DNA of 13,996 nucleotides from contig JAICEV010000036.1 of assembly GCA_025923975.1 (NCBI GenBank), positions 1 through 13,996 of the forward strand, given 5' to 3'. This DNA comes from Propionibacteriaceae bacterium (GTDB taxonomy: Bacteria > Actinomycetota > Actinomycetes > Propionibacteriales > Propionibacteriaceae). Below the pieces are notes generated by a model. The model was not told where the DNA came from and made no database searches. It worked only from the letters and a program-made list of their open reading frames with translations. This document shows positions 6,355 through 12,065 of the stretch, piece after piece. The stretch's first letter is position 1, and each line of letters opens with the position of its first letter. The translations under genes and the position numbers were made by a program.

Positions 6355-8766
6355 ATGACCGAGTCCTCCTTTGCTCAACAACAGTCCCCCACGGATCCCT
6401 CGGCGGACGGCGCAATAACGCTGTCATTCATGCGAGCGGTGTACAATCAGGTCGACTGGTCCGCAACGCCTCTCGGTCCACAGGACTCGTGGCCCGCGCT
6501 GCTGCGGCTCGTCGTGGATCTTTGTCTGGATTCCGAATTCCCGGTCCAGATCAGCTGGGGCCCAGACCTGCTCGTGCTCTACAACGAGGCCTACATTCCA
6601 CTGCTGGGCGCGGAGAAACACCCATGGGCACTGGGTCGACCGGCAAGCGAGGTGGGCCCAAACCTCTGGCCGGCCAGCGAGAAACATTTACGCGAGGTCA
6701 TGCGGACCGGTCGGGCGTACCACAGCGATGATCAACAGCTCATCATCGACCGGCACGGATATCCCGAAGAGGCGCACTTCACGTTCTCCCTGAGCGCCAT
6801 TCGCGACGCCGACGGAACAGTCGTCGGCCTCTTTAATGCGATCACCGAGTCCACTCAGCACATCCTGTACGAGCGCCGACTCCAGGTGCTCCGCAGGCTG
6901 GGAACCGTCTCGATCACCGCTGACGACTCACTGCACTCGACCTGCCGAGCCGCCGTTGAGGTGATCGGCAGAAACCGCAAGAGCGTTCCGTTCGCCGCGG
7001 TGTTCATCAGTGAATCCGTCGCTCACGGTCCACAGCGCGTGGCGGGCTACGGCTTCGATGAGTCCGCAGCAGCCTCCTGTGAACTTGTGGAACTGGCACC
7101 GACGAGTGGACCGGTGCTCGAGGTGATGGAGCACGTCGGGACTGAGCTCGTGGCCGGGCTGCGCGATCAATACCCGGGCGTCTTTGAGCCCGGACCGCTG
7201 GGGCCCCTCACGCCCGACCAGGCCTTTGTACTGCCGGTGGTGATGCTGGGTACCCGAAGGCCCATTGGGGTACTGGTCATTGGCGTCAATCCCTATTGGC
7301 GGCCAGACGACGCCTATACCGCCTTCGCCGCAATGATGGCCCGGCAGCTGGGCGTCATTATGACCGACGCGGTTTCGTACCAGAACGAGCGTAAGCGCCA
7401 GAAGGCTCTCGAGGAGCTGGACCGGGCTAGGACTGAGTTCTTCCAAAACGTCAGTCACGAACTACGTGCCCCGCTCACGATGCTGCTCACACCATTACAG
7501 GACATCCTCAACGAGCCCGGCATCGTGCTGCCAGCCGCCGCGCGCGACACCGTTGAGACATCGATACGAGCTGGCGACCGGCTGCAGCGTGTTGCCGATG
7601 AGCTACTAAACCTCTCGCGGTCCGAGTCTGGTGCGCTGATGCCTGATCGGGAGGACATCGATCTGGCTTCTGTGACAGCGGATGTGGTCGAGGGCTATCG
7701 CTCAGCAATCGAAGGCCGCCTGAATCTGCGGGTCGACGTGCCAGGCGAACCGCTTCGGGCTTACGTCGACAGAACCATGTGGACCACCATCGTGGCGAAT
7801 CTGGTGAACAATGCGGTGAAGTTCACGCCTGAAGGCGTGGTCACGGTAAGCCTGAGCGGCGATGACAGCCAGGTGATCTTGACCGTGGCCGACACCGGTA
7901 TCGGTATCCCCCAGAACGAGCAAGCCCACATCTTCGAGAGGTTCCACCGGGTCAACCACGTTGATCAGCAACCGGGTTCGGGAATCGGTCTGGCGCTGGT
8001 CTCTGAGATGACCGCGGCGCACGGCGGATCCGTCGGGGTTACGAGTGAGCCGGGGGAAGGCAGCCGATTCATTGTGAGGCTTCCGCGTTACAACGGATCG
8101 GCAGTTGCAGCGGACGCGGCCGAAAGCGCTGCAACGGAGCCGAGCACCGAGTTCACCGGTGAGCAGCCCCGGCTCTTGATCATCGAAGATGAGCCGGATC
8201 TTCGGGGGTATCTGTCCAAGTTGTTCACCAAGGACGGGTACGCCGTTGAGGCGATGGGCGACGCAGAGACCGCACTTACATTCCTGGAGAGCAACGCGCC
8301 CGACATGGTGGTCACCGATGTGATGCTGCCGGGACAGAGCGGCCTCGAGATGCTCGGCACGCTTCGGCAAGACGAGCGCAACGCTCGGCTCCCGGTCGTG
8401 GTACTGACCGCACGCACCGACCCCGAAGCAGCATTGGAGGCCTTCGCGCACGGTGCGGACGACTTTGTGGTGAAGCCGTTCAACTCAGCCGAGCTGCTGG
8501 CGCGCGTACGGGCGCACTATCAGATGAACCAACTGCGTGACAATGCGATCGGTCAGGCGGAGACCACCGTCGGGCAGCTGCGCCAGGCATTGCAAAGCAA
8601 CCGCACGATCGGCACAGCCGTGGGGATTGTGATGAGTCGGTACGAGCTCGATCCTCAGCGGGCGTTTCAGGTGCTCGTTCGTACCAGCCAACAGAACAAT
8701 CGCAAGCTGCACGATATTGCTGCTGAGGTCGTCAGCACCGGTGCGCTGCCGGGGCACGCTGGCTGA
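6355..8766 (+). CDS. Hybrid sensor histidine kinase with REC and ANTAR output (PAS-GAF-HisKA-HATPase-REC-ANTAR)
   Basis: An 803-residue soluble kinase with no transmembrane segment, so it probably senses a cytoplasmic signal. Domains in order: a PAS domain (about 30-170, including TPLGP..SWP and SWGPDLLVLYNEAY), a GAF-like domain (about 180-340), HisKA with the H-box SHELRAP (phospho-acceptor H368), and HATPase_c with N-box NLVNNAVKF (482-490), DTGIG (513-517), FERF and GSGIGLAL (541-548). A receiver follows with E611/D612, acceptor D655, T685 and K707. A C-terminal ANTAR (about 735-795) carries the expected RTIGTAVGIVM and NNRKLHDIAAEVV segments. ANTAR domains bind paired hexaloop RNA hairpins and prevent transcription termination. 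Phosphate would pass H368 to D655 and activate RNA binding. ATG 6355 follows GGAGGA by 10 nt. The gene is divergent from the stress operon, a plausible target. Its stop abuts the convergent DUF1992 gene. Confidence 0.93.
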   Translation: MTESSFAQQQSPTDPSADGAITLSFMRAVYNQVDWSATPLGPQDSWPALLRLVVDLCLDSEFPVQISWGPDLLVLYNEAYIPLLGAEKHPWALGRPASEVGPNLWPASEKHLREVMRTGRAYHSDDQQLIIDRHGYPEEAHFTFSLSAIRDADGTVVGLFNAITESTQHILYERRLQVLRRLGTVSITADDSLHSTCRAAVEVIGRNRKSVPFAAVFISESVAHGPQRVAGYGFDESAAASCELVELAPTSGPVLEVMEHVGTELVAGLRDQYPGVFEPGPLGPLTPDQAFVLPVVMLGTRRPIGVLVIGVNPYWRPDDAYTAFAAMMARQLGVIMTDAVSYQNERKRQKALEELDRARTEFFQNVSHELRAPLTMLLTPLQDILNEPGIVLPAAARDTVETSIRAGDRLQRVADELLNLSRSESGALMPDREDIDLASVTADVVEGYRSAIEGRLNLRVDVPGEPLRAYVDRTMWTTIVANLVNNAVKFTPEGVVTVSLSGDDSQVILTVADTGIGIPQNEQAHIFERFHRVNHVDQQPGSGIGLALVSEMTAAHGGSVGVTSEPGEGSRFIVRLPRYNGSAVAADAAESAATEPSTEFTGEQPRLLIIEDEPDLRGYLSKLFTKDGYAVEAMGDAETALTFLESNAPDMVVTDVMLPGQSGLEMLGTLRQDERNARLPVVVLTARTDPEAALEAFAHGADDFVVKPFNSAELLARVRAHYQMNQLRDNAIGQAETTVGQLRQALQSNRTIGTAVGIVMSRYELDPQRAFQVLVRTSQQNNRKLHDIAAEVVSTGALPGHAG

Positions 8767-9165
8767 TTAGGACCTTCGCTGGCGCCAATCGGCGACTGCT
8801 TGCTCTACGTCAACGATCCCGATGACGACGGGCGGGCCGTCTACGCGGATCCGATGCGATTCGGCGATGCGGCGGTTCAGATCCCGCACGATCTGGCGTA
8901 CGGATTCCTCATCAGTGATATCGGCTAACGTCTCGGAAAGCGTCATGACCTCTTTGCGCAAGGCCAGTGAGGTGGGTAGCGGAAGCGGCAGTTGTTCCCG
9001 CTCCAGGTACGCCTTGACCCACCAGTTCTCATCGTCGCGGCCGTTCAAACCCTTGAGTGGCCTACCTTGACCGGGCAGGTTGTCGAAATCTCCGCGCTCG
9101 ATCGCCTCGCGGATCTGACGGTCCACCCAGCTTTCATACGGCACCCACCCATTTTCGCAAATCAT
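8767..9165 (-). CDS. DUF1992 (DnaJ subfamily C member 28-type) protein
   Basis: A small soluble protein of about 132 residues. The core YESWVDRQIREAIERGDFDN, the following LPGQGRPL, the WWVK-xYLERE segment, the SLALRKE helix and the VRDLNRRI helix match the DUF1992 domain also found in eukaryotic DNAJC28. No J-domain is present. The biochemical role is unknown; a chaperone-related role is only suggested by the name. ATG 9163-9165 was chosen; GTG 9177 would add four residues, and neither has a good SD. The start lies 38 bp from the divergent gene that encodes the GroEL-apical-like protein, so the two share a very short promoter region. Its stop codon directly abuts the kinase stop. Confidence 0.85.
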   Translation of the reverse strand: MICENGWVPYESWVDRQIREAIERGDFDNLPGQGRPLKGLNGRDDENWWVKAYLEREQLPLPLPTSLALRKEVMTLSETLADITDEESVRQIVRDLNRRIAESHRIRVDGPPVVIGIVDVEQAVADWRQRRS

Positions 9166-9203
9166 GCCTCGGGCCACACGGAACCGTATGGCACGCTGAA
9201 CGA

Positions 9204-9914
9204 ATGGATCCGTGGAGCATCGGCTTGATCGTGCTGATCATTGCGGGGCTGGCGGCAATCCTCTTTGGTGCTTTCTGGGACCGCAGGCGAAACAAGCAGC
9301 GAGCGGCCGAGATGCTCGCGCCGCCGGCTCGGCCGATCCCCCAATTTCATCCCGAATCCCCGGCGCCGCACTACTTATCCGACCTGCAGGCCCGGCGTCG
9401 CCCCGAAGGTTCGGAGCCCACCGATCTCAGCGATGCTGAGCGTGCATCGATCGCACAGCAATTGGCCGATCCGCATACGGTCACCGTCGACGCCGGTTAC
9501 GCCTCAGTTGATTTCATCACCGACTCCAGTTCCCGATGGGCGGTACTGGAAGGCCCCGCAGTGCTGGTATGCGGCGACACGATCGAAAGCTTTCGCGAGT
9601 TGATCAGCACCTTGGAAAAGCTGATCTTGAGCAGGACGCCACTGGTGGTCGTCGCACCGCACATCGCTGCCGACGTGCTGGCAACCCTGGAGGTGAACAC
9701 CATCAGGCACACCATGCGACTGGTTGCCGTCATCTGCGATGAGAATGGCCTCAGCACCGTCGCCACCGCCTGCCAGGCGTTGATCATCGACCGATCCGAC
9801 CGGCAGTCCGGATACCTTGCGCCGGACCAGCTCGGCCACTGCGAACGCTGGATCAGTACCGCCAAGTCAAGCCACCTGATCATTGCGGCGAGGTCCGCGA
9901 AAGAATCCGCGTGA
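9204..9914 (+). CDS. Membrane-anchored protein with a GroEL apical-domain-like region
   Basis: A 236-residue protein. Residues 5-22 form one N-terminal transmembrane helix followed by WDRRRNKQR, which suggests a cytoplasmic C-terminal part. A Pro-rich and then acidic linker spans 40-90. Residues 95-228 resemble the chaperonin-60 apical domain: GY..DFITD (98-107), AVLEGP, RELISTLEKL (131-140), TPLVVVA (145-151), LATLEVNTIR (159-168), LVAVI, and DQLGHCERWI (208-217), which aligns with the GroEL segment leading into the end of the apical domain. The GroEL apical GFGDRR loop is replaced. The equatorial ATPase motifs (such as GDGTTT) and the intermediate domain are absent. GroEL substrate-groove positions equivalent to Y199, F204, L237, L259 and V264 are kept. 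ATG 9204 was chosen because it begins the membrane helix; the frame stays open further 5' and the SD is weak. The stop overlaps the EamA start (GTGA). Function unknown; ATP-independent polypeptide binding at the membrane is inferred. Confidence 0.75.
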   Translation: MDPWSIGLIVLIIAGLAAILFGAFWDRRRNKQRAAEMLAPPARPIPQFHPESPAPHYLSDLQARRRPEGSEPTDLSDAERASIAQQLADPHTVTVDAGYASVDFITDSSSRWAVLEGPAVLVCGDTIESFRELISTLEKLILSRTPLVVVAPHIAADVLATLEVNTIRHTMRLVAVICDENGLSTVATACQALIIDRSDRQSGYLAPDQLGHCERWISTAKSSHLIIAARSAKESA

Positions 9915-10843
9915 CGGCCGAGAGCGCCTCGGCCCCAGCGGCGACGGCTGACCGTCACACCGGCGGCTGGGGATACCTGGCGGCGCTGACTCCGATCATC
10001 TTCGGCACCACGTATCTGTTGACTACTGAATTCCTGCCGCCTGGCCGTCCGATGCTGGCTGCCCTGATGCGGTCACTGCCGACTGGACTGGTGTTGATCA
10101 TCGGCAGCCGGATTCCACCTCGGCGCTGGATGGCTCGCTTCTTTGTGCTTTCAGTGCTTTATGCCTCCGGCCTCTTCCCATTGCTATTCATCGCGGCCTA
10201 CCGGCTGCCCGGTGGCGTCGCAGCCGTGATCAACTCGCTGAGTCCGTTGCTAGTGGTGGTGATCTCGGTGCCGCTGCTCGGCACCACGATTCGGGCGATT
10301 CAGATCGTCGCCGGCATCTTGGGCATGGTAGGCGTCGCATTGCTGGTGCTGCGATCAGACGCGGCGTTGGATGCGGTCGGCCTGATAGCCATGGCTGGCG
10401 CCGCGATCATGTTCAGTGCGGCTACCGTGCTGACCAAGCGCTGGGGCCGTCCCGAGGGCATGACCTCGATTGGCGTCACGGGTTGGACCTTTCTGCTCGC
10501 CGGACTCACTCTGCTGCCTGCCACGTTGCTCGTTGAAGGACTGCCCGACAACCTCACGGCGCGCAACATCGGCGGACTGATCTACCTGGTTGTAGTCAGC
10601 GGGATTCTCGCGTACGCCCTCTGGTTCTGGGGACTGCAGCGACTGTCGGCGAGCGCTGTGACCTTTCTGACCCTGCTCAACCCGGTCACTGCGGCTGTGC
10701 TCGGCTGGGTGGTGCTCGACCAGCGCCTCAATTTCTGGCAGCTGCTCGGCGCAGTTCTCATCCTCATTTCGGTGCTACTCGGCCAACCCGGAGCGTTCGA
10801 CTGGCGACGACGACGACGATCGGCACTAGCATCGCGAATGTGA
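9911..10843 (+). CDS. EamA-family (DMT) transporter
   Basis: A 310-residue polytopic membrane protein of the drug/metabolite transporter superfamily. About ten hydrophobic helices form two EamA repeats (about 20-147 and 158-295). Typical features are the FGTTYLLTTEFLPPGRP segment after helix 1, AAYRLPGGVAAVINSLSPL near residues 95-113 in the first repeat, and QRLSASAVTFLTLLNPV in the second. It resembles PecM/YedA-like exporters of metabolites or amino acids; the substrate is unknown. A basic tail, DWRRRRRS, follows the last helix, consistent with a cytoplasmic C-terminus. The GTG start at 9911 overlaps the preceding stop by 4 bp, and its own TGA overlaps the next GTG by 4 bp, so translation is coupled on both sides. 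Confidence 0.92.
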   Translation: MTAESASAPAATADRHTGGWGYLAALTPIIFGTTYLLTTEFLPPGRPMLAALMRSLPTGLVLIIGSRIPPRRWMARFFVLSVLYASGLFPLLFIAAYRLPGGVAAVINSLSPLLVVVISVPLLGTTIRAIQIVAGILGMVGVALLVLRSDAALDAVGLIAMAGAAIMFSAATVLTKRWGRPEGMTSIGVTGWTFLLAGLTLLPATLLVEGLPDNLTARNIGGLIYLVVVSGILAYALWFWGLQRLSASAVTFLTLLNPVTAAVLGWVVLDQRLNFWQLLGAVLILISVLLGQPGAFDWRRRRRSALASRM

Positions 10844-11223
10844 GTGCGCCGCAGCACCGCGACCGTCGCTGGCCGCGCCGCGTGTACGCGGCAGGCTCGG
10901 AGCCCGACCCACGATTCACCTTCGCAAACGAACGCACTTTCTTGGCCTGGATCCGAACCGGCCTGGGCTTCCTTGCTGCAGGCGTAGCGATCGCCGCCGT
11001 CGCACAGTGGACCGATCGGCTCGGCTTGGAGGTCCGACTAGCTTCGGCCGTCCTCATCGCTTGCGGATTGGCTTGCGGAATCGGCGCATTCAGTAGATGG
11101 ATGGGCAACGAACGGGCGATGCGCCTCAACGAGCCGCTTCCGTCATCACCCTTGCTGCTGGTCCTCACCGCCATCGTCGCGGGTGTTGGGGTCGTGGGGC
11201 TGATCATCGTGGGTTTCGGATGA
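10840..11223 (+). CDS. DUF202 (YidH-type) membrane protein 1
   Basis: 127 residues with the DUF202 signature NERTFLAWIRT at 30-40 and three hydrophobic helices (about 41-57, 67-85 and 103-125). A basic, disordered N-terminus of about 25 residues precedes it. The biochemical function of DUF202 is unknown in bacteria; the domain also occurs in eukaryotic VTC proteins. The GTG start overlaps the EamA stop by 4 bp. The stop overlaps the ATG of a second DUF202 gene by 4 bp. Such adjacent DUF202 pairs are common in actinobacteria (from memory, including mycobacteria) and probably form a heteromer. Confidence 0.9.
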   Translation: MSAPQHRDRRWPRRVYAAGSEPDPRFTFANERTFLAWIRTGLGFLAAGVAIAAVAQWTDRLGLEVRLASAVLIACGLACGIGAFSRWMGNERAMRLNEPLPSSPLLLVLTAIVAGVGVVGLIIVGFG

Positions 11224-11543
11224 CGCTGGCGCCGTGGGACCCCGGACTGCAGAACGAGCGCACCGGCCTGGCCTGGCAACGGACCATGCTCGCCGGCTTG
11301 ACGTGCAGCCTGTTGGTCGCTCGGCTGCTTGCGTCGATCTCGATCTTCTTGTCGGTGACGATCGGGTTGCTGGCTCTGCTCTGTACTACGGGGCTTGGCT
11401 GGATGGCGATCCGGCGCTTTCGAGAGAACAATCTCGCCATCCATCGAGAAGAGGCACTCGGTGATGGCAAGGCGAACGCGCTGCTCAGCATGCTGGTTGT
11501 GATGACCGCCCTCGGCGGCTTGCTCTACGTCGCCGTCGCTTAG
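11220..11543 (+). CDS. DUF202 membrane protein 2
   Basis: 107 residues with the signature QNERTGLAWQRT at 11-22, then three hydrophobic segments (about 23-39, 42-64 and 87-106). The segment RRFRENNLAIHREEA forms a charged loop between the second and third helices. It lacks the N-terminal basic extension of its partner, and its LAWQRT variant marks a separate subfamily. ATG 11220 sits in an ATGA overlap with the preceding gene; an in-frame extension upstream exists but is antisense-like and not credible. This is the last gene of the four-gene coupled unit. Its stop is 3 bp from the convergent zincin stop. Function unknown. Confidence 0.9.
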   Translation: MTLAPWDPGLQNERTGLAWQRTMLAGLTCSLLVARLLASISIFLSVTIGLLALLCTTGLGWMAIRRFRENNLAIHREEALGDGKANALLSMLVVMTALGGLLYVAVA

Positions 11544-11546
11544 AAG

Positions 11547-11891
11547 TCAGTCGTAGCCGAGCTCGTGTAGCCGATCGTCGTCGATTCCGAAGTGATGGGC
11601 GATCTCGTGTACGACAGTGATCCTGATCTCATCGACTACCTGCTCACGGGTCTCGCAAATCGCCAGGATCGGATACCGGAAGATCAAGATGTGGTCCGGT
11701 AATCCGGTGTAGAACTCCCCACGTTCGGTGAGCGGAATGCCTGAGTAGAGGCCCAGCGTGTCCGGCAGATCGGGTGGCGGATAGTCCTCCACCAAGATCA
11801 CACAGTTGTCGATCAGTGCCGCCAGCTCAGTCGGGATTTCGTCCAGCGCCTCCGCCACGTGCATCTCGAATTCCTCGGCGGACATCTCCAC
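11547..11891 (-). CDS. Minimal metallopeptidase-like zincin (PF06262/DUF1025 type)
   Basis: 114 residues with the zinc motif HEIAHHFGIDD: H95, E96, H99, then G102 and D104. This fits the extended HExxHxxGxxD zincin pattern of the small actinobacterial 'metallopeptidase family' proteins. The N-terminal MSAEEFEMHVAEALDEIP and the YSGIPLTERG segment are also characteristic. There is no signal peptide, so it is cytoplasmic. Activity has not been settled for most members, as far as I recall. Start: GTG 11891 has no SD, but a TAGGCT hexamer (11903-11898 on the minus strand) would place transcription start at or next to the GTG, giving a leaderless mRNA. ATG 11885 is an alternative that loses two residues. 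Confidence 0.88.
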   Translation of the reverse strand: MEMSAEEFEMHVAEALDEIPTELAALIDNCVILVEDYPPPDLPDTLGLYSGIPLTERGEFYTGLPDHILIFRYPILAICETREQVVDEIRITVVHEIAHHFGIDDDRLHELGYD

Positions 11892-11930
11892 AGGCGCAGC
11901 CTAGACCGGTCGAATTCGGCGAAGCGCATA

Positions 11931-11948
11931 TGTGATAACCAAATTACA
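11931..11948. promoter_or_regulatory. CRP/GlxR-like binding site
   Basis: TGTGATAACCAAATTACA is TGTGAT-N6-ATTACA. It differs from the CRP-type palindrome TGTGAT-N6-ATCACA at one half-site base and has AT-rich flanks. In mycobacteria and corynebacteria, CRP-type regulators (Rv3676, GlxR) bind TGTGA-N6-TCACA, and rpf cell-wall genes are among the reported targets. The downstream gene here also acts on the cell wall. Orientation and effect cannot be told. Confidence 0.45.
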
Positions 11949-12010
11949 TTAATGAAATTCTTGCCGTGATTAAAGTGACGAGGTTAAAGTTCTGAGCAGT
12001 TTGCGACATA

Positions 12011-12037
12011 TGTGATTGATGTGATTGAAGTGATCTA
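12011..12037. repeat. Tandem 9-bp repeat (TGTGATTGA x2, plus one degenerate copy)
   Basis: TGTGATTGA occurs at 12011-12019 and 12020-12028, followed by the degenerate AGTGATCTA at 12029-12037. The GTGA core therefore recurs every 9 nt (12012, 12021, 12030). A second GTGA pair with the same 9-nt spacing lies upstream at 11966 and 11975. The position just ahead of a cell-wall hydrolase-like gene suggests a direct-repeat regulator site; MtrA is one family that uses 9-mer direct repeats, but the core here differs from its reported motif. Confidence 0.6.
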
Positions 12038-12065
12038 AGAAAGACCCTAGCCGGGAGGGCGTGAA

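Larger units (their letters stand above)
11892..12065. other. AT-rich divergent intergenic region
   Basis: These 174 bp between the zincin and cell-wall genes are clearly more AT-rich than the rest of the window from about 11925 to 12045. They contain a CRP-like palindrome, a repeated CATATGTGAT (11927-11936 and 12007-12016), 9-bp tandem GTGATTGA-type repeats, a TTAAAGT direct repeat (11970-11976 and 11984-11990), and a good SD (GGGAGG at 12053-12058). No ORF or known riboswitch core was recognised. Confidence 0.7.

Noticed and set aside
9057..9203. Upstream N-terminal extension of the GroEL-apical-like protein
   Set aside because: The frame is open, but it runs antisense through the DUF1992 gene and would place about 50 unlikely residues ahead of a good membrane anchor beginning at 9204.
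11097..11219. Upstream extension of the second DUF202 protein
   Set aside because: It overlaps the first DUF202 gene in another frame. The ATGA overlap start at 11220 gives the normal family length.
11949..12065. Cyclic-di-AMP (ydaO) riboswitch upstream of the cell-wall gene
   Set aside because: These riboswitches often precede actinobacterial wall hydrolases, but the conserved core elements were not recognised and the region is too short and AT-rich.
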